Below, piece after piece: positions 1 to 8,082 of a stretch of DNA of 64,000 nt (the first letter of the stretch is position 1; each line of letters opens with the position of its first letter). The stretch is taken from contig JBBQBI010000001.1 of assembly GCA_038363005.1 (NCBI GenBank), positions 248,001 through 312,000 on the forward strand, read 5' to 3'. Made by a program: the position numbers and the translations under genes. This stretch comes from JAKOWB01 sp038363005. Its GTDB lineage: Bacteria; Pseudomonadota; Alphaproteobacteria; Kiloniellales; JACOMY01. The notes beneath the pieces are model-generated. The model was not told the DNA's origin. It did no database searches and worked only from the letters and a program-made list of their open reading frames with translations.

Positions 1-239
1 GCGGGCGGGCCGATCAGCGCCCGCCGGCCGACATAGACCGAATGCACCACGGCCTCGATCTCGCGCCGCCAGAAGTCGAGGAAGCGGTGCAAGACCGGGA
101 AGCGCGGTGCCACGTCGTAGTGCTGCCAGATGAAAGACTGCAGCAGCCCCGGATGGTCCGGCAGGTGGTAGAGGATCTCGGCTGTCGCCAGCCGGTAGCC
201 CTTCAGCTGCAGTGCCAGAGTCCCGTCGGCGCTCGCCAT
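1..239 (-). CDS. usg: Usg family protein, C-terminus cut by window edge
   Basis: The reverse strand from position 239 reads about 79 residues with the typical Usg beginning (MASADGTLALQLKGYRLATA) followed by a tyrosine/histidine-rich stretch YHLPDHPGLLQSFIW and a central FLDFWRREIE segment. Usg is a short conserved alphaproteobacterial protein often found near trp genes; its function is not established. The frame is open to position 1, so the last few residues lie outside the window. The start is the ATG complement at 237-239. The 140 bases upstream contain an AT-rich patch near 325-345 that may hold promoter elements for this gene. Confidence 0.8.
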   Translation of the reverse strand, partial: MASADGTLALQLKGYRLATAEILYHLPDHPGLLQSFIWQHYDVAPRFPVLHRFLDFWRREIEAVVHSVYVGRRALIGPP

Positions 240-383
240 GGCTGTCGCGGTCCTTTCCTGCCAAGCCGCGGCCCTGTCGGCCGCCGTCACTCAGCCTGCC
301 AAGCCGCAGGGCGCATCGGCAACTAGAAAATGTAACAATTTCATAGTATTAGCAGCAGGCTGCTGGGACTGCTGACAGACCGC

Positions 384-1598
384 TCAAGCGGTCTCCTCGG
401 CGCGGCGAACCAGGCGCAGCAGCAGCAGCGCCAGCAGCAGCAGGCCGAGCCAGCGGCTCTGCCAGAGGCCGAAGGACAGGCCGCCGGCGACCAGCAGGGC
501 GCCGGCCAGCGCGGTGGTAAAGGCGGCCGCCGCCGGTGTCAGCCGCGCCAGGCCGCGCCACAGCCGCAGCAGCGGCGCCAGCACCAGCAGCACACCGACC
601 AGCCCGAGGTCGAGCCAGACCTGCAGGCCGACCGAATGCGGGTGCAGCGGGATCACCTTGTCCTCGAACTTGAAGAAGGGCTGCACGCCGAAGTTCGGCA
701 TCGCCGGCGCGGCATCCATTCCCCAGCCAAGGAGGGGCCGCTCCAGCACGCGCTGCAGGGTGAAGTCCCAGATGTAGGCGCGGGCCTGCGCGGTGATGCC
801 GAGCCAGGGGGCCTCGGCGAGATGCAGCGTGCCCTGCAGCCAGGCGACCAGTGGCATCAGCGGCAGGGCCAACAGCAGGCCGGCCAGCAGCAGCCCCTGC
901 CCGAGGTGCCGTCGCCACAGGCTGGCGCCTAGCAGCAGCAGGCCGACAGCGGAGGCCAGCAAAGCCGCTGAGCTGGAGAAGAACGGCAAGGTGGCGATCA
1001 GCAAGGCCAGCAGGGCGAAGGCGGTCCAGCGCGCGGCGACCTGCCAGAGCTGCAAGGCGGCGGCGAAGCCCATCAGGGCGAGGCCCATGGCACTGCGGTT
1101 CAGGTGATCCAGCTGGCGCACGCCGTCATAGGAGACCCCGGCCAGGCGCTGCATGATCGCCAGGCCACTGGCGCGTTCCTCGAGCAGCAGGAGGAAGGCG
1201 AGGGCGAAGCCGGGCAACAGCCAGCGCAGCGCGCGGCGTGCCAGGGCAGGCGGCAACTGGGCAAAACAGTCGGCCAGCAGCACGGCGACCAGCAGCGTCG
1301 CGCCGCTGCGCAGCGCCAGCAGCGCGGCCTCACCCGGCGCGAAGGCCCAGAGCGTCGACAGCAGTGCCCAGGCGAAGACCGCGCCGATGAGCGCCAGCAG
1401 GATCGGATCCGGCCGCGGGCGCTGACCCTGCGCCAGATAGGCCAGCAGCGGTAGCAGCAGGCCAAAGCACCAGAGCTGGACCGCCGGCCAATGCGGCAAC
1501 AGCACCGCAGTGACCGGCAGCAGGCAGCAGAAGGCGGCCAGCAGGGCCGACAGCAGGCGAGCGGCAAGCGCCTGGCGGGTGGTCACGGCGACGGACAT
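384..1598 (-). CDS. O-antigen ligase-like / Wzy-type polytopic membrane protein
   Basis: A 404-residue, very leucine/alanine-rich protein with roughly ten to twelve hydrophobic segments. Near the C-terminus it has the HPHSVGLQVWLDLG motif (residues 319-332), the histidine-containing periplasmic-loop-plus-helix signature of the O-antigen ligase (WaaL/Wzy_C) superfamily. Members attach or polymerise glycans on undecaprenyl or lipid A carriers at the periplasmic face of the inner membrane. The next gene, an epimerase-like SDR, is on the same strand 53 bp upstream and fits a surface-polysaccharide operon. An 18-bp perfect hairpin (377-394) spans the stop codon. Whether it is a ligase, a polymerase or an unrelated member of the superfamily cannot be told from sequence alone. 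Confidence 0.8.
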   Translation of the reverse strand: MSVAVTTRQALAARLLSALLAAFCCLLPVTAVLLPHWPAVQLWCFGLLLPLLAYLAQGQRPRPDPILLALIGAVFAWALLSTLWAFAPGEAALLALRSGATLLVAVLLADCFAQLPPALARRALRWLLPGFALAFLLLLEERASGLAIMQRLAGVSYDGVRQLDHLNRSAMGLALMGFAAALQLWQVAARWTAFALLALLIATLPFFSSSAALLASAVGLLLLGASLWRRHLGQGLLLAGLLLALPLMPLVAWLQGTLHLAEAPWLGITAQARAYIWDFTLQRVLERPLLGWGMDAAPAMPNFGVQPFFKFEDKVIPLHPHSVGLQVWLDLGLVGVLLVLAPLLRLWRGLARLTPAAAAFTTALAGALLVAGGLSFGLWQSRWLGLLLLALLLLRLVRRAEETA

Positions 1599-1651
1599 GC
1601 GTCGACCCTAGAACAGGGCGCAGCGGAGTGCCATCGGCCGGCAGCTTGCGT

Positions 1652-2581
1652 CTAGGGGTGGGCCGCGCGCCGGATTTCCTCGTCGAGGCTCCGACCCGGC
1701 TGCCAGCCGAGCTGCCGCAGGCGGGGATCGTCGATCACCAGGTCGCGAAACAGGCCATCCGCCGTGGCGCCGCGGCCCAGGCGTCGCAGCAGCCAGTCCA
1801 GCGGCGCTGTCGGCACCGGCAGGAAGCGTGCTGGCCGGCCGCAGGACTGCGCCAGACGCTGGTACAGCGCCCCGGTCGACAGCGGCGGCGGCTCGGCCAC
1901 CAGGAAGGTCTGGCCGACCGCGTCCGGATGGCGGGCGACGAGGTCCAGCGCCGCCACCAGGCCGGTCAGGCCGACCAGGCTTCGCCGGTTGGCCAGCGTG
2001 CCGCGCGGCAGCGGCCGTCCGGCCCTGGCCCGGGCGATCAGACGCGGCAGGTTGCCAGGCGCGCCGGGGCCGATCACCAGCGGCGGGCGGAGGATTGCCA
2101 GGGGCAGTCCGGTCTCGCCAGCGATCTGCCGCAACGCTGTCTCGGACGCCAGCTTGCTGCGGCCGTAGTCGGTGGTCGGCCGGCAGGGGGTGTCCGGCGT
2201 GAAGGGCTGGCTGCCGCTGCTGCCCATCGCGCCGATCGAGGAGAGGAAGACCAGGCGCTGCACCCCGGCCGCGGCGGCCTGGCGGGCCACCGCCGCCGGG
2301 TGTTCGACGTTCAGTCGACGCAGCGCTGCCTGCCCGGCGGCATCGCGCGGCGGCCCGCGGTGCGCCATGGCGGCCAGCAGGAAGACCCGCTCGACACCGG
2401 CCAGCAGGGCGCGCGGCAAGGTGGGCTGCTCCGCCAGGTCCTGCGGATGCCAGGTCACGCCCGCCCGGGGAGCACCGGCGCGGCGCCCCACGGCCACAAC
2501 CTCGTCGCCGCCGGCCAGAAGGTGTTCGACCAGGGCGCGGCCAATGAAGCCGCCGGCGCCGGTGACCAAAGTAATGCCCAT
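1652..2581 (-). CDS. NAD-dependent epimerase/dehydratase (extended SDR)
   Basis: A 309-residue extended short-chain dehydrogenase. The Rossmann motif TGAGGFIG lies at residues 7-14, a catalytic serine in FLSSIG near residue 115, and the YxxxK pair at Tyr139/Lys143 (DYGRSK). The C-terminal GWQPGRSLDEEI resembles the end of UDP-sugar 4-epimerases, so it probably modifies a nucleotide sugar for the surface glycan handled by the neighbouring ligase-like protein. I chose the ATG at 2581, which puts the glycine-rich loop at the normal distance from the N-terminus; an in-frame ATG at 2614 would add 11 residues. Substrate is unknown. Confidence 0.8.
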   Translation of the reverse strand: MGITLVTGAGGFIGRALVEHLLAGGDEVVAVGRRAGAPRAGVTWHPQDLAEQPTLPRALLAGVERVFLLAAMAHRGPPRDAAGQAALRRLNVEHPAAVARQAAAAGVQRLVFLSSIGAMGSSGSQPFTPDTPCRPTTDYGRSKLASETALRQIAGETGLPLAILRPPLVIGPGAPGNLPRLIARARAGRPLPRGTLANRRSLVGLTGLVAALDLVARHPDAVGQTFLVAEPPPLSTGALYQRLAQSCGRPARFLPVPTAPLDWLLRRLGRGATADGLFRDLVIDDPRLRQLGWQPGRSLDEEIRRAAHP

Positions 2582-2690
2582 GCCGAGGCACTCTGCCCGA
2601 TCGGACCCGGACAACGGAAGCCCGCAGCCATGCCGTGACGTTTTCAGCTGTCATCGGTGCGCGGCAGGCTGGCGTGCTAAGACAGGGGCC

Positions 2691-3638
2691 ATGACAGACG
2701 CCGATCCCAAGACGCCCGATCATCCGCGACTCCTGGAGCTGGTTCGCCGCCTGCGCCCGGCGCGACCTTTGGCGACCGCTGTGGTGCATCCCTGCGACCA
2801 CGACTCGCTGCTGGGTGCCCTGGCCGCCGCCGCCGACGGCCTGATCGATCCCGTCATGGTGGCACCGCGTGCCAAGCTGGCCGCCGCCGCCGCTGCGGCT
2901 GGCGTGGCCTTCGACAGCCTGCGATGGGTGGAGGCGCCGCACAGCCACGGCGCGGCGGAGATCGCCGTCGCAATGGCCCGCAAGGGAGAGGTCGGCGCCC
3001 TGATGAAGGGCAGCCTGCATTCCGACGAGCTGCTGCAGGCGGTATTGCCGCGCGACACCGGGCTGCGCACCGAGCGCCGCCTGTCGCACGTCTTCGTGCT
3101 GGAGGTCGAGCGCTATCCACGCCTGCTGGCGGTCACCGACGCCGCGGTGAACATCCAGCCGACCCTGGAGGAGAAGCGCGACATCGTGCAGAACGCGATT
3201 GACCTGATGCGCGCCTTGGATATCGCCACGCCAAAGGTAGCGATCCTGGCCGCGGTCGAGTTGGTGATCGCCAAGATGCCCTCCACCATCGACGCGGCGG
3301 CGCTCTGCAAGATGGCCGACCGCGGGCAGATCACCGGCGGGCTGCTGGAAGGGCCGCTGGCCTTCGACAATGCCGTCTCGCCGGAAGCGGCGGCGACCAA
3401 GGGCATCGTCTCGCCGGTCGCCGGCTGCGCCGACATCCTGGTGGTGCCGGACATCGAGGCCGGCAACATGCTGGCCAAGCAGCTCACCTATCTGGCGGGC
3501 GCCGAAGCCGCCGGCCTGGTGGTCGGCGCGCGGGTGCCGATCCTGCTGACCAGCCGCGCCGATTCCATCCTGGCGCGCCGCGCCTCGGCGGCACTGGCGG
3601 TGGCAGCGGCGACGGCTGGCGTCGCCCTGCTGAAGTGA
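2691..3638 (+). CDS. pta: phosphate acetyl/butyryltransferase, short form
   Basis: A 315-residue protein of the phosphotransacetylase/phosphotransbutyrylase fold that exchanges acyl-CoA and phosphate to give acyl phosphate. Family landmarks include KGSLHSDELL, RRLSHVFVLE, DAAVNIQPTLEEK, GPLAFDNAVS and the closing SRADSILARRAS. It lacks the long N-terminal P-loop/DRTGG part of classical enterobacterial Pta and matches the compact form common in alphaproteobacteria. It sits 7 bp before ackA, so the two probably form an acyl-phosphate/ATP-generating pair. I used the ATG at 2691; upstream in-frame codons run antisense through the epimerase gene and lack family similarity. Confidence 0.9.
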   Translation: MTDADPKTPDHPRLLELVRRLRPARPLATAVVHPCDHDSLLGALAAAADGLIDPVMVAPRAKLAAAAAAAGVAFDSLRWVEAPHSHGAAEIAVAMARKGEVGALMKGSLHSDELLQAVLPRDTGLRTERRLSHVFVLEVERYPRLLAVTDAAVNIQPTLEEKRDIVQNAIDLMRALDIATPKVAILAAVELVIAKMPSTIDAAALCKMADRGQITGGLLEGPLAFDNAVSPEAAATKGIVSPVAGCADILVVPDIEAGNMLAKQLTYLAGAEAAGLVVGARVPILLTSRADSILARRASAALAVAAATAGVALLK

Positions 3639-3645
3639 CGCTGCG

Positions 3646-4812
3646 ATGACGACGGCGAAGAGCGCGAACGCCGGCGCCTACCTGGTTCTCAACGCTGGCT
3701 CCTCCTCAACCAAATACGCTCTCTATGACGTGGAGCTGGCGGTGCTGCTGCGTGGCCAGGTCGCCGGCCTGGGCTCGCATCCGCGGCTGCAGTCAGCCGG
3801 TCGTGAGGAGCCGCTGCCGCCGGACACCGACCACACCAAGGCGCTGGACCGCATCCTGGCCGCGGTGCGCGTCGCGCTGGGCGAGCGGCGACTGATCGCC
3901 GCCGGGCACCGGGTGGTGCATGGCGGGCTGTCGCAGGCCGCGCCTTGCGTCATCGAAGCGGGCCTGCTGGAGGAGCTGCGGCGGTTGGTGCCGCTGGCGC
4001 CGCTGCACCAGCCGCACAACCTGGCGGGCATCTGTGATCTTGCCGCGCTGCGGCCGGAGCTGCCGCAGGTGGCCTGCTTCGACACTGCCTTTCATCGTGG
4101 CCATGCGCCGGAGGTCGACCGCTTCGCCATTCCGCGCGCGCTGCACGACAAGGGCATCCGGCGCTATGGCTTCCACGGGCTGTCGTACCAGCACATCGCC
4201 GAGCATCTTTCCGCGGCCCATCCCGTGCTGGCGGCCGGGCGCGTGGTGGTGGCGCACCTGGGGGCAGGCGCCTCGCTCTGTGCCCTGCGGGCCGGGCGCT
4301 CGGTCGACACCACCATGGGCTTCACCGCGCTTGACGGCCTGCCGATGGCGACGCGGCCGGGCGCGCTGGACCCTGGCGTGCTGCTGCACCTGCTGACAGT
4401 GGAGGGGCATGACGCGGCCAGCCTGACGGACCTGCTGTACCATCGCTGCGGCCTGCTCGGCGTCTCCGGCATTTCCGCCGACATGCGGCAGCTGGCGGCG
4501 AGCGCGGATCCGTGCGCGGCGGAGGCGCGGGCGCTCTATGGCTATCGGGTACGCTGCGCGATCGGTGCCATGGCGGCGGCGCTGGGCGGCCTCGACGGCC
4601 TGGTCTTCACTGGCGGCATCGGCGAGCACGACGCGGCGCTGCGGGCCCAGGTGGTCGAGGGGCTGGGGTGGTTGGGCGCGGCGATTGACCCAGCTGCCAA
4701 CGCAGCCAATGCGCCCAGTGTCTCGGCCCCCGGCAGCCTGCCGCTGCTGGTGGTGCCGGCGGACGAAGAGGGCGTGATCGCGGCCGCAACGCGGGCGCTG
4801 GTGCCAAGCTAG
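3646..4812 (+). CDS. ackA: acetate kinase
   Basis: A 388-residue acetate/propionate kinase (ASKHA superfamily) converting acetyl phosphate and ADP to acetate and ATP. Signature 1 (LNAGSSSTKYALY) lies near residues 15-27 and signature 2 around CFDTAFH...YGFHGLSYQ. The adenosine/phosphate loops HLGAGASLCAL and FTGGIGEHDAALR are intact. The gene starts with ATG 7 bp after the pta stop, indicating co-transcription and coupled function. The preceding short Pta accepts longer acyl groups in some organisms, so propionate or butyrate kinase activity is an alternative to acetate. Confidence 0.93.
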   Translation: MTTAKSANAGAYLVLNAGSSSTKYALYDVELAVLLRGQVAGLGSHPRLQSAGREEPLPPDTDHTKALDRILAAVRVALGERRLIAAGHRVVHGGLSQAAPCVIEAGLLEELRRLVPLAPLHQPHNLAGICDLAALRPELPQVACFDTAFHRGHAPEVDRFAIPRALHDKGIRRYGFHGLSYQHIAEHLSAAHPVLAAGRVVVAHLGAGASLCALRAGRSVDTTMGFTALDGLPMATRPGALDPGVLLHLLTVEGHDAASLTDLLYHRCGLLGVSGISADMRQLAASADPCAAEARALYGYRVRCAIGAMAAALGGLDGLVFTGGIGEHDAALRAQVVEGLGWLGAAIDPAANAANAPSVSAPGSLPLLVVPADEEGVIAAATRALVPS

Positions 4813-4878
4813 GGACCCCCCTCCCCAGGGCCGGCCACGGCGGCTAGTGTCGTCGGTGGAACCGGGAGGATTGCCTGC

Positions 4879-6000
4879 ATGAAGACCACCGCCGCCGTGC
4901 TCTATGAGATGGGCCTGCCGCGCCCCTATGCCGACAGCCAGCCGCTGAAGATCGAGGAGCTGGACCTGGAGGGACCGGGCGAGGGCGAGGTGCTGGTCGA
5001 GGTGCTGGCGGCTGGCCTCTGCCACTCCGACCTCTCGGTGATCGACGGCGCGCGGCCCCGGCCGCTGCCCATGGCGATCGGGCATGAGGCGGCCGGCGTG
5101 GTGCGCGAACTGGGTCGCGGCGTGGATGACCTCAAGCTCGGCGACCACGTGGTGATGACCTTCGTGCCCTCCTGCGGTGCCTGCCTGCCCTGCGCCGAGG
5201 GGCGGCCGGCGCTGTGCGAAAAGGCGGCGGCGGCGAACGGCCAGGGCGCGCTGCTATCCGGCCGCCGGCCGCTGAGCCAGAGGGGCCAGCGGATCAATCA
5301 TCACATGGGGGTCAGCGCCTTCTCGCGCTTCACCGTGACCTCGCGCCGCTCGCTGGTCGCGGTGGACAAGACGGTGCCGCTGGAGCAGGCGGCGCTGTTC
5401 GGCTGCGCCGTGCTGACCGGCGTCGGCGCGGTGCTGAACACGGCGCGCGTCGGGCCGGGTGCCAGCGTCGCGGTGATCGGGTTGGGCGGGGTCGGCCTCA
5501 ATTCTCTGCTGGGGGCGCTGCTGGTCGGCGCCACGCCCCTGGTCGCGTTGGACCTGGTGCCGGCCAAGCTGGAGCTGGCGAAGCAGCTGGGCGCCAGCCA
5601 CGCCTTCGATGCCAAGTCGCCCGACGTCATCGAGCAGGTGAAGGCGGCCACCGGTGGCGGGGTCGACTTCGCCTTCGAGATGGCGGGCTCAGTGCCGGCG
5701 CTGGAGCTGGCCTACAAGATCACGCGGCGCGGCGGCACCACGGTGACCGCCGGCTTGGCGCATCCCTCGAAGTCGATGAGCATCCAGCAGGTCAGCCTGG
5801 TCGGCGAGGAGCGCACCCTGAAGGGCAGCTACATCGGCTCTTGTGTGCCGCTACGGGATATCCCGCGCTACATCGGGCTGTTCAAGGGCGGGCGGCTCCC
5901 AGTGGACCGCCTGCTGTCGGAGCGCGTCGACCACGCCGGCTTGAACGCCGGCTTCGACCGCCTGGCCGACGGCCTGACGGTGCGGCAGGTGCTGGTCTAG
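4879..6000 (+). CDS. zinc-dependent medium-chain alcohol dehydrogenase
   Basis: A 373-residue MDR-family NAD(P)-dependent dehydrogenase. The catalytic zinc ligands are Cys in GLCHSD and His-Glu in IGHEAAGVV; four structural-zinc cysteines follow in CGACLPCAEGRPALC. The nucleotide-binding loop is VIGLGGVGLNSLLG. The subfamily resembles class I/III-type alcohol dehydrogenases that oxidise primary alcohols or act on bulky adducts. It begins 66 bp after ackA with a GGGAGG ribosome site before the ATG, so it may be read from the same transcript as pta-ackA. Physiological substrate is unknown. Confidence 0.85.
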   Translation: MKTTAAVLYEMGLPRPYADSQPLKIEELDLEGPGEGEVLVEVLAAGLCHSDLSVIDGARPRPLPMAIGHEAAGVVRELGRGVDDLKLGDHVVMTFVPSCGACLPCAEGRPALCEKAAAANGQGALLSGRRPLSQRGQRINHHMGVSAFSRFTVTSRRSLVAVDKTVPLEQAALFGCAVLTGVGAVLNTARVGPGASVAVIGLGGVGLNSLLGALLVGATPLVALDLVPAKLELAKQLGASHAFDAKSPDVIEQVKAATGGGVDFAFEMAGSVPALELAYKITRRGGTTVTAGLAHPSKSMSIQQVSLVGEERTLKGSYIGSCVPLRDIPRYIGLFKGGRLPVDRLLSERVDHAGLNAGFDRLADGLTVRQVLV

Positions 6001-6003
6001 CCG

Positions 6004-6501
6004 CTAGCGGCCCTTCTTCGCGCCGCCGACCGCGCTGGCCAGCGCCTTGGCGGTCGCCAGGCTGACGAAGTAGACGCCGTCGACGATCTGGGTCTGGCTC
6101 TTGTCCCACTTGGTGGCGTCGAAGTCCCAGTGGATCAGCGTCGCCTTCTTCTCCGGATCGTCGATCAGGTGGCGCAGGCGGCGGGTGATCTCCTGCTGCA
6201 GCTCGCTCATTTCGCGCAGGTCTGACGAGCCGGTGAGCTTCTGGATCTCCTTCATGCCGACGCGGCCCTCGCGGCGGCCGAACAGCCGCAGCAGGGCGAT
6301 GTGGCGCTCCTCGAGCTTGGAGACCAGGCGCTGGGCCAGCTCCGCCGACATGTCATAGGGCACGCGCCAGCGCAGGCCCTTGGCCTCGGCCCGCTTCGGT
6401 GCTGCCGCCTCGGGCGCCTTGCCGGCCAGCTGCTCCAGCAGCTCGCGCTGCGTGGCCGGCGACAGGCGACGGAAATCCGCACGGTCGATGACGATCTGCA
6501 T
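6004..6501 (-). CDS. conserved hypothetical protein
   Basis: A 165-residue charged, mostly helical protein that I do not recognise. The N-terminal third is Ala/Lys-rich; the middle (EERHIALLRLFGRREGRVGMKEIQKLTG) looks like a small helix-turn-helix or winged-helix segment; the C-terminus ends in a basic tail GGAKKGR. There is no signal peptide or membrane segment. I prefer the ATG at 6501, which has a GGGAG ribosome site 7 bp upstream, over the adjacent GTG at 6504. It converges on the alcohol dehydrogenase gene with a 3-bp gap. A DNA-binding or scaffolding role is only a guess. Confidence 0.6.
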   Translation of the reverse strand: MQIVIDRADFRRLSPATQRELLEQLAGKAPEAAAPKRAEAKGLRWRVPYDMSAELAQRLVSKLEERHIALLRLFGRREGRVGMKEIQKLTGSSDLREMSELQQEITRRLRHLIDDPEKKATLIHWDFDATKWDKSQTQIVDGVYFVSLATAKALASAVGGAKKGR

Positions 6502-6632
6502 CACGGCACTCCCACCTCAAGGACCACGGCCGCTCTGGCCGGCGGCCTTGCTGTAGCTTCGACCCAAGAGTGGCGACGGTGCAAGAGCGGCGGCGACTTG
6601 TCTGGTTGCGCCGGAATCCGCCAACGAGATCC

Positions 6633-7181
6633 TCAGCGCGCCGGCGCCGGGGCGTAGACAGCCATCAGCATGCGGAAGGGCGCCAGCAACAGCAGCGCCA
6701 TGCCCAGCTTCACCGCCAAGTCGCCCAGCGCCCAGGTGATCCAGGGCAGGCCCTCGCCGGCGAAGGCGCCGGTCCAGAAGATCGCGGTGTCCAGCACCGA
6801 GGCCAGGGCCGAGGAGATAAAGGGCGCCAGCCACCAGGAACTGCGGCGCAGCCGGTTGAAGATCGAGACGTCGAGCAGCTGGCCGACCAGGAAGGCGCCG
6901 CCCGAGGCGGCGGCGATGCGCCAGGGTGCCAAGGTGAGCGATAGCGCCACGGCGATGACGAAGCCTACGGCCACGACCTGGCGTGCCCGGCGCGCGCCAT
7001 AGGCGCGGTTAGTCAGGTCGGTCACCAGGAAGGCAAAAGGAAAAGTGAAGGCGCCCCAGGTCAGCCAGTCATTGATGGCGAACTGCACCAGCCAGTTCGA
7101 AGCCGCCACCACCAGAGTCATGGCGGCGACAGCGGCAAGCAGGCGCCAGCGATCTTCGGTCGATACAGGATTGAGTGGCAT
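6633..7181 (-). CDS. queuosine precursor transporter (YhhQ/VUT family)
   Basis: A 182-residue integral membrane protein with about six transmembrane helices. Family hallmarks are the FPFAFLVTDLTNRAYG segment after the second helix and SGGAFLVGQLLDVSIFNR in the middle. Characterised relatives import the queuosine precursors preQ0/preQ1 for tRNA modification. The last quarter (GLPWITWALGDLAVKLGMALLLLAPFR) matches the usual end. It is divergent from gcrA, so the 230-bp intergenic region serves both genes. Confidence 0.85.
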   Translation of the reverse strand: MPLNPVSTEDRWRLLAAVAAMTLVVAASNWLVQFAINDWLTWGAFTFPFAFLVTDLTNRAYGARRARQVVAVGFVIAVALSLTLAPWRIAAASGGAFLVGQLLDVSIFNRLRRSSWWLAPFISSALASVLDTAIFWTGAFAGEGLPWITWALGDLAVKLGMALLLLAPFRMLMAVYAPAPAR

Positions 7182-7186
7182 ATCGG

Positions 7187-7291
7187 GACTCTCCGCGACG
7201 GTCCGGGTCTTTAGCAGAGCAGCGCGCGCTTATCCACAAGACCTGTGGACTGGAAGACTCGACTCTGCCCGACCCCCATTATATTGTTGTC
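7187..7291 (+). promoter_or_regulatory. gcrA upstream control region: DnaA box plus GANTC methylation sites
   Basis: A perfect DnaA box TTATCCACA occupies 7230-7238. Three GACTC sites, each a match to the CcrM target GANTC, lie at 7187-7191, 7256-7260 and 7261-7265; the last two are directly adjacent. A -10-like TATATT is at 7280-7285. In Caulobacter, DnaA activates gcrA transcription and CcrM methylation couples promoters to replication; applying that here is inference. The leader between the promoter and the gcrA start also has a small CTACCC/GGGTAG stem near 7320-7336. Confidence 0.65.
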
Positions 7292-7411
7292 ACTAGTCAA
7301 GTCCCTCCCAACATATGGGGCTACCCGCTAGGGGTAGACGGGGACTTCGAGGGAAGCGGTGCGTTTCCGAGCCCGTCTTCGTTTTCGGCCTGGGGTATGG
7401 AGGCCCGTGCC

Positions 7412-7930
7412 ATGGAACCGCAAGCCACCGAGATCGTCACTTGGACAGATGAGCGTATCGACCAGCTACGCAAGCTGTGGGACCAGGGCCTCTCGGCCTC
7501 GGCCATCGGCAAGCAGCTGGGGGTATCGAAGAACGCTGTCGTCGGCAAGGCACATCGCCTGAAGCTGCCGCCCCGGCCCTCGCCAATCCGCAAGGGCAGT
7601 CGGCCGCCGGTCCGTCGCATGGCGGTGCTGCCAAAGCCGCTGGCGGCGCCTGGCGTGCGGGTCGCACCGCCGGTCCTGGAGCGCATGGTCGAACGGGCGC
7701 CGCAGGAACGCCCGGCGCTGCCGGTATCGCGCGCCGCGGTGCCGGTTGCCGGACCGACCCGGCGAGCCGCGGCCCGGGGCATCAAGTCCTGCCTCTGGCC
7801 GATCGGCGACCCCGGCGCCAGCGACTTCCACTTCTGCAATGCCGAGGTAGTGCCGGGTAAGAGCTACTGTACCGAGCACTGCGCCCGCGCCTACATCAAC
7901 AAGTCCCGCAGCGACTCGCAAGCCGCCTAG
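7412..7930 (+). CDS. gcrA: GcrA cell cycle regulator
   Basis: A 172-residue GcrA-family protein. The N-terminal DNA-binding module WTDERIDQLRKLWDQGLSAS followed by GVSKNAVVGKAHRLKL is the family signature; a proline/arginine-rich linker leads to a C-terminal domain with CLWPIGDPG, FCN and SYCTEHCARAY cysteine/histidine motifs typical of the sigma-70-binding region. GcrA is a cell-cycle transcription factor that works with CcrM-methylated promoters and RNA polymerase. I chose the ATG at 7412, with GGAG about 9 bp upstream; an in-frame ATG at 7397 would add five residues. The gene ends at an intrinsic terminator. Confidence 0.93.
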   Translation: MEPQATEIVTWTDERIDQLRKLWDQGLSASAIGKQLGVSKNAVVGKAHRLKLPPRPSPIRKGSRPPVRRMAVLPKPLAAPGVRVAPPVLERMVERAPQERPALPVSRAAVPVAGPTRRAAARGIKSCLWPIGDPGASDFHFCNAEVVPGKSYCTEHCARAYINKSRSDSQAA

Positions 7931-7963
7931 CCTCGCCTCCCGAGTCGCCCCGCAAGGGGAGAG

Positions 7964-8005
7964 AACGCCGGCCGCACGGTTTCCCCCCGTGGCCGGCGTT
8001 TTTCT
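7964..8005 (+). terminator. rho-independent terminator after gcrA
   Basis: Perfect 10-bp arms AACGCCGGCC (7964-7973) and GGCCGGCGTT (7991-8000), with an inner ACGG/CCGT pairing, run straight into a T-rich tail. It separates gcrA from the copA promoter. Confidence 0.9.
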
Positions 8006-8017
8006 TTGCCGACGCCC

Positions 8018-8048
8018 TTGACCTTCCCATGATGGGAAGCCTCATATG
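8018..8048 (+). promoter_or_regulatory. copper-inducible copA promoter with CueR operator
   Basis: A -35 TTGACC (8018-8023) and -10 CATATG (8043-8048) are separated by 19 bp, the over-long spacing characteristic of MerR-family-controlled promoters. The spacer holds the 17-bp palindrome CTTCCCATGATGGGAAG (8023-8039), which fits CueR-type operators (CTTCC/GGAAG arms). The regulator is very probably the product of the cueR gene at the end of this operon. Confidence 0.85.
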
Positions 8049-8082
8049 AGGTGGCAAGCTTCCAAAGATTGGAGAGTTTGCC

